This document shows, piece by piece, positions 29,891 through 39,900 of a DNA stretch of 64,000 bases; position 1 is the stretch's first letter, and every line of letters starts with the position of its first letter. Source of the DNA: Shewanella sp. MTB7 (GTDB taxonomy: Bacteria > Pseudomonadota > Gammaproteobacteria > Enterobacterales > Shewanellaceae); the NCBI RefSeq assembly GCF_027571385.1, contig NZ_CP085636.1, positions 3,600,001-3,664,000 on the forward strand. The letters are read 5' to 3'. The position numbers and the translations under genes were made by a program. The notes beneath the pieces are model-generated. The model had not been told where the DNA came from. It did no database searches and worked only from the letters and a program-made list of their open reading frames with translations.

Positions 29891-30024
29891 TTAATACCTT
29901 TTAAAGAGATAGCCGTCTCACAATCTGAACTTGAATGAATAATAAGATTTTTATTGCCACTGAATAATTCGCCATTATTAACCTCATCGACAAACTTACG
30001 GCAAACAAATAAATAACTAATCTA

Positions 30025-30576
30025 TTAAGGTAATAGATTAAAATCATCAAGAACCTGAGAAAATATAAATTCAAGTTCATCCGTACTCCCTGCAGATAAG
30101 ATCCTTTCCTTAGATGTAACGGAGAAACCAGCTAGTAATCCATAATATTGATACAAGGAAGTGACTTTCTGTTTTATATCCAGATAGAGTTCATTAACTG
30201 TGATCCCTTTAGCGTTGGCCTCGTGAATAAGGAATAGATACTCAATACTATCCTCCTCTATATTGCCACCTTGACTGCTATTAACCAGTTCTCGTTTAGC
30301 CGCATACTCTCTCTCCTTCCCAGGAAGATGACTTTTATGTTCCATTTTTTTTTCATCAATCACTCCTGCAATTAGCCCTATGTAATAGTCTTTTCGTTGA
30401 GATAACTGATAGCTTTCCTGTTCATCATCTGAGGCCAATGATACAAGGCCATTATTCAATATGCAGAGATCTCCATTCTGGTAACCTTCTGGCGTTTCAA
30501 ACCAAGTATATTCCTCTTCATTATATTTATCCGAAGTTACTTCAATACTAAAATCATTTTCAAATCTTATAAACAT
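30025..30576 (-). CDS. hypothetical eCIS-locus protein, possible cargo or fibre chaperone
   Basis: 183 residues, acidic, mixed alpha/beta by eye: beta-rich to about 80 (FIRFENDFSIEVTSDKYNEEEYTWFETPEGY), then helical. No family recognised, no signal peptide. AGGACGG precedes the ATG. It follows the 1910-residue repeat protein by 24 bases and must be co-transcribed with it. Placement directly after a fibre gene resembles that of tail-fibre assembly chaperones; a delivered effector is the alternative. Confidence 0.6.
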   Translation of the reverse strand: MFIRFENDFSIEVTSDKYNEEEYTWFETPEGYQNGDLCILNNGLVSLASDDEQESYQLSQRKDYYIGLIAGVIDEKKMEHKSHLPGKEREYAAKRELVNSSQGGNIEEDSIEYLFLIHEANAKGITVNELYLDIKQKVTSLYQYYGLLAGFSVTSKERILSAGSTDELEFIFSQVLDDFNLLP

Positions 30577-30600
30577 ATGGCCACCACCGTCCTATTTTGA

Positions 30601-33600
30601 TTATTCACCGTACATGACACCAACAAGTCTAATCTTTAAACTTGACCGGTTCGTTACATCCCAATTTAGATTAAACTTTCCATTATCATTTACAGGAATA
30701 CAAAGTAGTCCATATCCATGCCAAGAACGCCTCCAATTACGCATTGCACTAATACTTACATCATATTCATTCCTGATCTTACGACCTAGGTTAATCGCTG
30801 CACCTTCGTGATACCATGAAGTCGAACTAACATTACATAATAGACATCTCACATTTGTATCGTTTAGATTAAAATCTACATTGAAGTTTCGGTTGTAATA
30901 ATTCAAATCAAACATTTTGCTCACTGGAGCACTCATCAACTTTATACCGGGATCAAACCATTGCGGCAAATTATGCGCGCTGATATTACCATTGATATAC
31001 AAGTCACCTGTTAACTCACTATTACCGCTTGCTTTAATGCCGCCGCCAACGGTGAGTTTTTTATCGAGTTGAACATGACCACGGGAGCGAATATCTCCGC
31101 CAATCCATTGATTGCCAAATACGTTTTGATCCCCGGTAACACGCTGATTATGACCAACATGATGATCATGCTTGCTAACCAAACGTCCTGTGACTATTGC
31201 TTCTCCCGCCACATTTAGATTTTTATCAACTGCCAATCCACTTTGGAAGAAACCGTCACCAACAACAGAATGATTCCCAGCAACATTTAGATTACCCTGC
31301 ACAGCGGAATGACCACCGACGTGACTGTTGCCAAATGCTGACATATCTCCACGAATAGTTGCCTCACCAGCAAGGTTCAAATCTTTTGAAAGCGTGAGTT
31401 GCCCTTTTACAAGACTATTGCCATTAACTGTCTGACTACCATAAACAGCCTGATTCTTCTCAACGACTTGCCACCCCTTGACCCTTTGATTCACGCCGAT
31501 AGACTGACTGCCGTGAATCTGAGCAGAACCGCTCACCCGCAAGTGGCGGTCAATACCAAGGTCTGTGCTGATATCACAGCGTCCTTTAATACGCTGATTT
31601 CTGTCCACAGTTTGATGTCCAGCAACAATCTGATCAGCGCCAATGCTCTGACTTTCCTTAACACGACAACTCCCACCGATAACGGCATTACCCTGCACTG
31701 ATAAATCTGACTTAAGCGCTGTACTCAGATCCACAGTGAAAGAACCTGCAACCACTAATGCCTGCGAAAAATGCCCAGGACTTTCAATCATCAAACTGCC
31801 GCTGGAGTGCTGACTACTAATTACACCTGCAACCTTAATTTGATCGCTATCTTCATCACCCAGTTCCACATCACCAAGTAAGTGTTCAATATCCTTAGCG
31901 AACGTTTCTCCTTCTACAAGCAGATCCCCACCGACCCTGAGATTTCCACCGATGATCTGATTGCCAGAAACAGTTTGACTGCCACTGGCGGCAATATCTC
32001 CAGCAACTGTTAGAGACTCGCCAACGGCTAAATTGGCATCTGCGTTAATATCACCAGCGACATGCTGCTGCCCACCAATTGATTGTTGTCCCAGTACGCT
32101 ATGATTTCCGCCAATATGACTATTACCTGTAACATTGGCGTTGCACTGTACAAGGAGATTATGATCAACCAACATCTCAGATTTTGCATGAACATTGCCC
32201 TCAACAATCTGTCCCAATGCAACAGTTTGATTACCAGCAACGTCGAGATCCCCTGTAACACTCTGATCACCTAACACACTGCAGTCACCTTCAACATCAA
32301 GGTTTTCTCGGATCCCAATGCTTTTATCAACCTGTAAGTTGGATTTCGCCTGCAGATCTCCATCTAACCTCATACTACCTTTAGTCAGCTGATCACCATT
32401 GGTTATTTGGTCATTCAAAATAGTTTGGTTGCCAGCAACAACACTATTGCCGATGACATTAGCGTTACCGCCTACATTTATATGACCATCTACGGTCATA
32501 TTAGCTTCAGCTCTACTGTCACCAGAAACGGTATGACGTCCTTCTATCTGTTGATCACCAAAGATAAATTGGTTGCCACCGACATTAGATTGACCAGCTA
32601 CCGTCAACACCTGCCCAAGAGACAAGCTTTTAAGCCCAATCATGTCACCACTTACGGTATGGCGACCTAAGATCTCTTGGTCACCTCCAACAGTGTGCCC
32701 CCCGGTAACCGAGCTTTCGCCATCAACGGTTTGATTTGCAGCAACATTGTGGTTGCCACCTACATCCAGCTCACCAGACACAACCATATTGGCATGGGCA
32801 ACACTATCCCCAACAACGGTCTGGCTGCCGTTAACAATGATATTACCACCGATGGTTTGGTCACCCGTAACCGTTGAACTGCCGCCGATAGTACTGTTTT
32901 CATCGACGGTCATATTAGCGCGCACCACACTATCGCCCATCACAGTGTTAACGCCAGCTACCTGTTGATTGCCACCAATGGACATGTCGCCGGTAACACT
33001 TGCCTCCTCGCCAACAGTCAGTGATTTATCAACCGTCAGTGACTGCTCAATTTGTCCAGGACTTGTGATTACTAAATTGCCGCTTGAGTGCAGACTACTA
33101 ATAGTCCCACTCACTTTAATTAAATCGGTATCTTCATCACCGAGCTCGACATCGCCTAATAGGTGTTCAACATCCTTTGCTAAGGTTTCACCTTCAACAA
33201 CTAAATTGCCGCCAACACGTAAATTTCCTCCTACATCTTGGCTGCCATCAACAAGCTGACTCCCCTGAATTCTCGAGTTTCCTTTCAGTAAACTATTACC
33301 ATCAACCGTCAGATGACGACCCACGTGAAGGTGAGCTCTGGCGTAACTATTGCCTTTAACAATCTGACAGCCTTCAGTCTCCTGATCACCCGCAACATAT
33401 TGGCGACCGCCAACGGATCCGTTACCACCAATAACAAGGTTCCTGTCAACTTGCATATTGGCTTTGGTATGATTGTCACCATCAATGATTTGACGACCAG
33501 AGATCAGTTGCTCACCACCAACAAATTGATCACCCAAGATACTGCTGTTGCCACCAAGATGTGAATCGCCATCGACGCTGGTATCACCCTGAACACTAAA

Positions 33601-36333
33601 ATCTTGAGCAACACTCATATTGGCGTTAGCAAAACTGTCTCCTGCTACGCTTTGGGTACCAGTAAGGGTGTGATTACCACCAACGCTAAGGTGACCCGCT
33701 ATTGTTTCACTGCCACCGACAGTTACATTCTGCTCTACCGATAAGTCAGCCTCCATTCTGCTATTACCGGAAACAGTTTGAGCACCTATCAATGTTTGGT
33801 TTCCCGTCACAAATTGATGACCCTCAATCCTTTGATTGCCATCAATGCGAGCATCTCCAGAAATAATGGCCTCGCCGCCAACGGATAAATCAGAGGTGAC
33901 AGCCATATTGGCTAATGCACTACTGTCACCCGTCACAGTTTGATGGCCACTAATCAACTGACTGCCATCAACCTGATGGTTTCCTTCAACAAGTTGGTCG
34001 CCATCAACGCTTACATTACCTTCCACCAGCAAATTATTACCAACTTGCATATCGGCATTAGCATAACTATTTCCCTCTACGGTTTGGGTACCCGCTGTTT
34101 GTAAATTAATATCTATGGATTGACTACCTTTGACAATTTGGCTGCCGTCAATGCGGCTATCCCCCTCAAATACGGCATTTTGTTTAACGGTGAGGTCTTT
34201 AGTAACCTCAAGATTTGATTGGGAAAACATGTCTCCTGAGACAGTCTGCTCTCCTCTCAGACTTTGATTACCCTCTATGTTACTGTCACCAATAACACTC
34301 TGAGTACCGCCAACATGAATATTACCGCCTATAGCCAGATTAGCGGCGCCAGTAATATCACCATCAACGGTTTGAGAGCCTGAGGTCTGCTGATCACCTG
34401 ACAGTGTCAGATCACCGCCAATGTCAGCGTTTTCACTCACTAAAAAAGACTTATCAACCTTAAGTTGTTCCTTAAATTGACCTGTGCTGGTGAAAACAAG
34501 GTTTCCAGAAGTATGGTTACTGCTTATCTGACCGGCGATCTTAATCTGATCAGAATCCTCGTCTCCCAGTTCAACATCGCCTAGCAGATGTTCAATATCC
34601 TTGGCTATGGTCTCACCTTCCACCACGAAATTACCGCGAACGGTCAAGTTTCCACCCACTTCATGATCAGCTTCGCTAGTCACCTTACCGCTGACTCTGG
34701 TTTCACCGCCAACAGTGACGTCACTATCTACATTCAGCTTCGCCTTTAGGTGTGAGTCCCCGGTGATCTCTTGCATTCCCGCAACCGACTGATTGCCGCC
34801 AACCAAGAGAGCACCTGTTATATTTTGCCCTCCGTCAACCTGAACATCTCCACCAACGTTGAGGCTTTCATCCAAACGAACATCTGCTTTACCGTAGATT
34901 TCGCCATCGACCTGTTGGCTGCCATTTACCCTCTGACTTCCCGAAACCGTTAGATCACCACTGATGGACTGATCCCCTGAGAGCGTACTATCACCACTAA
35001 CGAAGAGATTACCACCCGCACTTAGATCGCCAACTATCGAAGCATCACCTTGAACCGCTTGATCTCCATAAATGATTTGGTTCGCCCCAACATTTTGATC
35101 TGCTATAACAGACTGGCTACCATGGACTTCGGCGTTGCCTGATACATCCAAATCCCCACCTAAGATTAAATTAGCATTGGCAGTCACATCCCCATTAACG
35201 GTTTGCGAACCGGTAACACTCTGGCTGCCAGCAATATTGTGATCACCACTGACATCAACATTTCCCCCCACTGACAAATCGTTATCAAGGGTTAAATTTG
35301 ATTTTACATGGCTATCGCCATTGATGATTTGATTACCGGCAATTGACTGGCCACCTAGTAATGTTTGATTCCCAGCCACGCTTTGAGCACCGCCTATTGT
35401 GGCATCGGAGGTGACGGTTAATTTCTGACCCACATCCACATCACCACTGATCTCAGCGTTACCCGCACTATATTGCGTACCAGCGACGTGCTGATCACCG
35501 CTGACCCGTTGCTCGCCAGCAACACTCTGGTTACCGCTAATACTCGCCAACCCACCTACCGTCAACTGCCCACTCAAATTCATATTGGTTGCACTGGCAT
35601 TACCAGTCACAGCTGTATTGCCATCAACCTGTTGATCACCAGCAATGCTTTGGCTGCCCCCGACACTGATATTCCCAGACAGCGCGCTATTTCCGGTAAC
35701 GCTGACATTGCCACCAACTCCAAGGTTTTCAGCAATGTCAGCAGATTTATCTATCGTGACAGCTTGTTGAAAATGCCCTGGGCTAGCAAACGCTAGCTGA
35801 CCAGATGAATGAGCACTGCGAATTTCACCTGCAATCTCAACTTTATCGGTATCCTCATCGCCAAGCACCACATCCCCAAGCATATGATCGACATCTCGGG
35901 CTATGGTTTCACCGTCCACAATTAGATCACCATAAATGCGAATATCTCCGCCAACATTGGTATCACCACTAATAGAAAGCTTGTCGTTAATTGCTACGCC
36001 TTCTCGATTGACAGGGCCAATAACCGGCGAATTGAGACGCACCCAATCGCTGTTGTCTTCACCCAATTCAAGAGAGCCTGTAAATATGGCATCTGTTCCC
36101 TGAAGATCACCCTCAACAGTCAGCGTGTCGCTCACCTTGAGATCCGCGGTATTAAAATCTTCCTCTTCACTGCCGTTCAACTCGGCTTTCAACGCCAAAC
36201 CGGCCTCCAAATCGGCATAAAGATTATCAGCCACTTGTTGGATATCATCAGTTTGATAGCGATAAGTTTGCAGGCGGTAGGTGATATTCTCCGGCATGGT
36301 TTCACCGGACAGAGCATTGCGTTTTTTAGTCAT
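30601..36333 (-). CDS. giant repeat protein, predicted beta-solenoid tail fibre
   Basis: 1910 residues. Residues 1-135 form a head with charged, partly helical sequence. From about 195 to 1770 nearly everything reads in a six-residue frame of the type V-x-G-(D/N)-x-x (for example VAGDQQ, VDGNTA, VTGNAS), the look of a beta-solenoid. Four longer modules break the frame at about 136, 571, 1048 and 1473; each has VEGETIAKDxEHLLGDVELGDED and ISSxHSSGxL. A non-repetitive tip (about 1788-1910) is rich in Trp, Tyr and Asn. The LGDxxxD..G..xS motif recurs in the two collar fibres of this locus. The most likely role is a very long fibre ending in a receptor-binding tip; an effector or surface adhesin is less likely, since no signal peptide is seen. 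The start has GGAA five bases upstream. Confidence 0.75.
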   Translation of the reverse strand: MTKKRNALSGETMPENITYRLQTYRYQTDDIQQVADNLYADLEAGLALKAELNGSEEEDFNTADLKVSDTLTVEGDLQGTDAIFTGSLELGEDNSDWVRLNSPVIGPVNREGVAINDKLSISGDTNVGGDIRIYGDLIVDGETIARDVDHMLGDVVLGDEDTDKVEIAGEIRSAHSSGQLAFASPGHFQQAVTIDKSADIAENLGVGGNVSVTGNSALSGNISVGGSQSIAGDQQVDGNTAVTGNASATNMNLSGQLTVGGLASISGNQSVAGEQRVSGDQHVAGTQYSAGNAEISGDVDVGQKLTVTSDATIGGAQSVAGNQTLLGGQSIAGNQIINGDSHVKSNLTLDNDLSVGGNVDVSGDHNIAGSQSVTGSQTVNGDVTANANLILGGDLDVSGNAEVHGSQSVIADQNVGANQIIYGDQAVQGDASIVGDLSAGGNLFVSGDSTLSGDQSISGDLTVSGSQRVNGSQQVDGEIYGKADVRLDESLNVGGDVQVDGGQNITGALLVGGNQSVAGMQEITGDSHLKAKLNVDSDVTVGGETRVSGKVTSEADHEVGGNLTVRGNFVVEGETIAKDIEHLLGDVELGDEDSDQIKIAGQISSNHTSGNLVFTSTGQFKEQLKVDKSFLVSENADIGGDLTLSGDQQTSGSQTVDGDITGAANLAIGGNIHVGGTQSVIGDSNIEGNQSLRGEQTVSGDMFSQSNLEVTKDLTVKQNAVFEGDSRIDGSQIVKGSQSIDINLQTAGTQTVEGNSYANADMQVGNNLLVEGNVSVDGDQLVEGNHQVDGSQLISGHQTVTGDSSALANMAVTSDLSVGGEAIISGDARIDGNQRIEGHQFVTGNQTLIGAQTVSGNSRMEADLSVEQNVTVGGSETIAGHLSVGGNHTLTGTQSVAGDSFANANMSVAQDFSVQGDTSVDGDSHLGGNSSILGDQFVGGEQLISGRQIIDGDNHTKANMQVDRNLVIGGNGSVGGRQYVAGDQETEGCQIVKGNSYARAHLHVGRHLTVDGNSLLKGNSRIQGSQLVDGSQDVGGNLRVGGNLVVEGETLAKDVEHLLGDVELGDEDTDLIKVSGTISSLHSSGNLVITSPGQIEQSLTVDKSLTVGEEASVTGDMSIGGNQQVAGVNTVMGDSVVRANMTVDENSTIGGSSTVTGDQTIGGNIIVNGSQTVVGDSVAHANMVVSGELDVGGNHNVAANQTVDGESSVTGGHTVGGDQEILGRHTVSGDMIGLKSLSLGQVLTVAGQSNVGGNQFIFGDQQIEGRHTVSGDSRAEANMTVDGHINVGGNANVIGNSVVAGNQTILNDQITNGDQLTKGSMRLDGDLQAKSNLQVDKSIGIRENLDVEGDCSVLGDQSVTGDLDVAGNQTVALGQIVEGNVHAKSEMLVDHNLLVQCNANVTGNSHIGGNHSVLGQQSIGGQQHVAGDINADANLAVGESLTVAGDIAASGSQTVSGNQIIGGNLRVGGDLLVEGETFAKDIEHLLGDVELGDEDSDQIKVAGVISSQHSSGSLMIESPGHFSQALVVAGSFTVDLSTALKSDLSVQGNAVIGGSCRVKESQSIGADQIVAGHQTVDRNQRIKGRCDISTDLGIDRHLRVSGSAQIHGSQSIGVNQRVKGWQVVEKNQAVYGSQTVNGNSLVKGQLTLSKDLNLAGEATIRGDMSAFGNSHVGGHSAVQGNLNVAGNHSVVGDGFFQSGLAVDKNLNVAGEAIVTGRLVSKHDHHVGHNQRVTGDQNVFGNQWIGGDIRSRGHVQLDKKLTVGGGIKASGNSELTGDLYINGNISAHNLPQWFDPGIKLMSAPVSKMFDLNYYNRNFNVDFNLNDTNVRCLLCNVSSTSWYHEGAAINLGRKIRNEYDVSISAMRNWRRSWHGYGLLCIPVNDNGKFNLNWDVTNRSSLKIRLVGVMYGE

Positions 36334-36347
36334 AATAGTTCCAATAT

Positions 36348-38159
36348 TCAGTTGCCTGTAGCAATTCCAATAATCAAGGTGATATCTGTATCTCGGTTCA
36401 CTTCACTCTCAGCAGACGGGAATTGTTCTAAAACGACTCCACTCTCTTTCTGCTCGTCTGTTGCACGGTGAACAATGCGATAGCCCAGTTGCTTATCATC
36501 CAGCAAGGATCCAGCATAATGCTCGGTAGCGCCCAGCAGGTAAGGCATAGAAGTATTCGTTGTAGGCTCGAGGTATGCAGGTGAAAAGTTAAAACTCAGA
36601 TTGGTATAGTGGCCAGGATCGAGGGAGGTTAAACGGTCTGGATATGGCACAATAATTTTTGAAGGTTCAGTGCTCAATATCACCTTAGCGTCAATACCGA
36701 TATTAGTCAGTTGATATTGAGAGGACTCAACCTGTGACAACTGGCCAACCAGATTATTAACAAAAACGTCTGCATCAAACGCCAAACCCAGATCTGCCAC
36801 CACCTCTCCGGGGCCATCACCTCCAGGTTCAGGCTGCTCATCATATAAATCAGCTCTTGTTCTTAGTTGACGTAATCGTTCAGCCGGAGAGGCTTGGATG
36901 ACCAAAGAGTCTTCACGCCATCGACCACCGGTTATCACTGCTAATGACCCCCCATGACTCGGAGTCTCAACCTGATTACCTGTTTGCTGAGCCAAGGGCC
37001 AATACAAACGCAGAGGATATTCATCCCCCTCTTGGCGATTCAAAAAGTTATTAATGATCTCATCACTTGTTCGGCACGTCGCCCAAACTCTGATATCTGC
37101 AAAATAACTTCCAGGATGGCTGTGACTGTTATCAATTGCCCCACCTAATTTAATCATTCCACCAGCGGGAATAATATTTTCACTGTGAAGTGTTCGCTCT
37201 CCGCCCTTCAAGACGCCATTTTGATAAACAAGTAATTTACCATCGCGCTTATTCCAACAAACCGCAATATGTTGCCAAACGCCATTGACTAAGTTGATCC
37301 CAGTATCTGTAGCGACGCCAGCGATCTCAACTGTCAGGCTTTGAGGATTAAATACTTTGACCCCAGATGTACCGTCATTAGCGGAATAGTCCAGAATATA
37401 ACTGCCAGGCAGGCCATGAAAGGAACGATACCAAAACTCAAGCGTAAATCGATAAACAGGAAAATCATCTATCCACAGTGCAGACACTGACTCATCGGCT
37501 TGATCTAAAAATAACACTTGGGATTTTTGTTCAACAAAAGGTCTGACTTTTTCAATCCAGCTAACCAGCACACCTTGAAATTCCCGACCAAGAATTTGGT
37601 CTTTAATTTGTTGTGCTTGATTAAGTGGTAGCCAAGATGCTAAATCCGGCTCTATGCCATTGAGCGTCAATTTCCTACGGGCTTTAATTAACGCAGCAGG
37701 CCACGCTCGACTCCAACGTCTAAGCTCTGCAATGTCGCCTTCTAAACCTCCCCCCAAAGAAACATCGCCAAAGTTATCTTGCCACAGGTTTATCCTCGTC
37801 TCTGCAACGGTTTTACCATCGATCAGTAACCTTATCTGGCTTTGTTCATCAAGCTGTTCAACGGTAAATGAGAAGTGAATCCAGCGATTAAATGGGTTGG
37901 TTATATCTGCGGTTAACACTGATGAACCGATAGCAAGCTGACAGAAATATCGGCCTTCATCGTTTTCTAAAGTAAGTTGATAATGAGTATTGCCAGCTCC
38001 CTGCTTGTGGACCAAATTAGCCTGTGCATCCATGGCGTTAATATAGGCCCAGAGCTCCAGGGTTAATTCACCACTGTGTGTTGTCTGCGGATCATCCGCC
38101 ATGGGGATATAACTGTTCTTCCCCAGCTTAAGCGCAATGCCCGGCACCAAGTCTGTCAT
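36348..38159 (-). CDS. tandem LamG/concanavalin-like protein with PASTA-like C-terminus
   Basis: 603 residues. Two laminin-G-like lectin folds (about 1-190 and 215-400) share the pattern LTLELWAY/FTLEFWYRS, W-hydrophobic-HF/HIAVCW, DGK/NGVL and GDIAELRRWSR/ADIRVWATCR. A proline- and acid-rich linker follows. The last 65 residues (PYLLGATEHYAGSLL...GVVLEQFPSAESEVNRDTDITLIIG) match the PASTA repeat pattern. No signal peptide. LamG suggests sugar or protein binding on a target surface. It sits between the giant fibre gene and a small unknown, so it is probably a structural or adhesive part of the particle. The ATG at 38159 follows GGAAAT; the frame is open 17 codons further upstream. Confidence 0.75.
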   Translation of the reverse strand: MTDLVPGIALKLGKNSYIPMADDPQTTHSGELTLELWAYINAMDAQANLVHKQGAGNTHYQLTLENDEGRYFCQLAIGSSVLTADITNPFNRWIHFSFTVEQLDEQSQIRLLIDGKTVAETRINLWQDNFGDVSLGGGLEGDIAELRRWSRAWPAALIKARRKLTLNGIEPDLASWLPLNQAQQIKDQILGREFQGVLVSWIEKVRPFVEQKSQVLFLDQADESVSALWIDDFPVYRFTLEFWYRSFHGLPGSYILDYSANDGTSGVKVFNPQSLTVEIAGVATDTGINLVNGVWQHIAVCWNKRDGKLLVYQNGVLKGGERTLHSENIIPAGGMIKLGGAIDNSHSHPGSYFADIRVWATCRTSDEIINNFLNRQEGDEYPLRLYWPLAQQTGNQVETPSHGGSLAVITGGRWREDSLVIQASPAERLRQLRTRADLYDEQPEPGGDGPGEVVADLGLAFDADVFVNNLVGQLSQVESSQYQLTNIGIDAKVILSTEPSKIIVPYPDRLTSLDPGHYTNLSFNFSPAYLEPTTNTSMPYLLGATEHYAGSLLDDKQLGYRIVHRATDEQKESGVVLEQFPSAESEVNRDTDITLIIGIATGN

Positions 38160-38244
38160 AGTAATTTCCAAATCGAAAAGTCTGATGAGATAAGTCATGT
38201 AAAACTGCACTCAGGACTGATTGCAGCGGCAAAAAAGATATAAT

Positions 38245-38820
38245 TTAGCTCGTGGTAAATAGGTAGCTGTAGCTCACCCCACTAAACAGAAGCTCCAGTG
38301 GCAACTTAATACCAGCTTGATCCCCACTGCCTACATCCACAACAATGGCAAATAGCCCCTGAGGATCTGTCATTACTATTGGGGTGTTAATTCGTGTCGT
38401 CAGCAATAAGGGCTGATTATTTAATTGCCAGGCCAGTTCACGATTCAGGTTTGCCTCAACCGGATGTTCAACACCAACACCGCTGACTTTAAAGGAGATA
38501 GATAGCGCTCCATCCTCAAAATGATGGGACACCAACTCCGGAATAATGGCCGGCGCAGTCGACGTTGGACAAGCGGTAAACTTACTGCTAATCCGACTTA
38601 CAGGCCCCGCTTGCTCCCCCGGCGTCAGGGCTGCCACTCTGAGTTTTGGGATCTGATTTCGGCCGCCTCGAATCGCAGTCAACGCCAATTTAAGCTCAGT
38701 ACCAAACTCTGGCATCTGATAAGCGATTTTCTGTTGCTCGATATATCGACGTGTTTTGTTTGCTTCTCTGGCCATAGCACTAAAAAGCTCACTTAATCCC
38801 ACCGCAAAATGATTTGCCAT
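38245..38820 (-). CDS. hypothetical eCIS-locus protein
   Basis: 191 residues. The N-terminal part (about 1-45) is helical and charged (REANKTRRYIEQQKIAYQMP); the remainder looks beta-rich. No family recognised. AAAGGA precedes the ATG. It follows the 339-residue unknown by 12 bases and precedes the LamG gene, so it is part of the structural operon. A small connector or fibre-attachment protein is possible. Confidence 0.6.
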   Translation of the reverse strand: MANHFAVGLSELFSAMAREANKTRRYIEQQKIAYQMPEFGTELKLALTAIRGGRNQIPKLRVAALTPGEQAGPVSRISSKFTACPTSTAPAIIPELVSHHFEDGALSISFKVSGVGVEHPVEANLNRELAWQLNNQPLLLTTRINTPIVMTDPQGLFAIVVDVGSGDQAGIKLPLELLFSGVSYSYLFTTS

Positions 38821-38832
38821 AAAAGGTTTCCT

Positions 38833-39852
38833 TTATTGGTTAGTGGTATCGATAAGTTGCTGCAAATCGGCTTGAGTATAGGATTCTAATATCTCAGTGC
38901 TTAAGGCTTCTAATACTGCAATGTAGAGGCTCCAACGATCCACGTTGACACGTATAATGCCTGCTTGAGTAAACATCTCCTGAGTCAAAGAGGAAAACTG
39001 ACTCAGTTGCATCAATGCCAGAATTTGGCCAAAAGCATTAGATTGAGTGACCACCACCTGTAATCCATCCACATGATTAAGGCTCGACAAGGCTGATAAA
39101 CGGTTGCGGTAATGACTCAAGTTCCTATCCACAGCGCCCTGTACTCCAGTGGCGTACAGCTCTTTTATCGTCATAGGTCGGGTGTCATTTGCCAACACAT
39201 AGTCACGAATGACGACAAAGGCGTTCACGCGCAAAACAACTTGTTGTAAGGAGGGAATATTGGGTAACTCATCCGGATGCAAAGCAATCAATGCAGCCCG
39301 ATAATCCGGTAAGTTAGCTTCGAGTAAATAATTAGTTCCAGTTTGCTCTAGTTCATATAGATTCATAGCAGCGGCGTTCTGGGCAATGACATAATCGCGA
39401 ATATGATTAAAGGCTTTCTGAGTTAGCTCAAGCATCATCTGCCCAACTCTTTTTTCAAAGACATTGGGGACACTTGTCGGCACCAATTTGGCCGTGATCT
39501 GACTAGCAGCTTCGGCGTCAAAACCAAAGCCACAGAGATTACGTTCATTCAATAAACTGCCATAAATCCCCAGCTCTGCTCCATTGCGCTCTAGGTGCAT
39601 TGCCATCTTGAGTTTGACTTCAGTTTCCCCGAGCTGGTAAAACTCAGGCACAAAGCCCAGTTCCAACAGTGAATATTTGCTGGTACCGAAACGCACCTGA
39701 TCTTCCGGACTGGCGCCTGCCAGCCTGCCAGCAATGGCAATAGATTGTTGATTAAGTTGTTCCTGAGTATTGAGAATACTGGTGGTAACGGCCTCAAGGA
39801 TATTATCCAAGGGCGCTTTAATAATATGCTCACTGAGCATGGGTGTTGGCAT
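38833..39852 (-). CDS. eCIS-locus protein with repeated helical domain
   Basis: 339 residues from an ATG five bases after GGAGG. At least two related helical units are visible: HIRDYVIAQNAAAMNLYELEQTG...LPDYRAAL (about 160-200) and VIRDYVLANDTRPMTIKELYATG...LSHYRNRL (about 225-265). Similar units occur, to my memory, in large surface proteins of marine gammaproteobacteria. The N-terminal 150 residues are unlike anything I recognise. It is located directly after the tape measure gene, at a place where eCIS loci usually have the AAA+ ATPase, but no Walker motifs are present. Confidence 0.65.
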   Translation of the reverse strand: MPTPMLSEHIIKAPLDNILEAVTTSILNTQEQLNQQSIAIAGRLAGASPEDQVRFGTSKYSLLELGFVPEFYQLGETEVKLKMAMHLERNGAELGIYGSLLNERNLCGFGFDAEAASQITAKLVPTSVPNVFEKRVGQMMLELTQKAFNHIRDYVIAQNAAAMNLYELEQTGTNYLLEANLPDYRAALIALHPDELPNIPSLQQVVLRVNAFVVIRDYVLANDTRPMTIKELYATGVQGAVDRNLSHYRNRLSALSSLNHVDGLQVVVTQSNAFGQILALMQLSQFSSLTQEMFTQAGIIRVNVDRWSLYIAVLEALSTEILESYTQADLQQLIDTTNQ

Positions 39853-39900
39853 AAAAACCTCCGAGCGACAAAAATGAAGAGGCAAGCATTTGCCTAAATT

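Noticed and set aside
30950..36200. CRISPR-like or satellite array
   Set aside because: The repetitive DNA is fully explained by the six-residue coding repeat of one open frame; units are degenerate and there are no unique spacers. Plus-strand frames across it are shadows.
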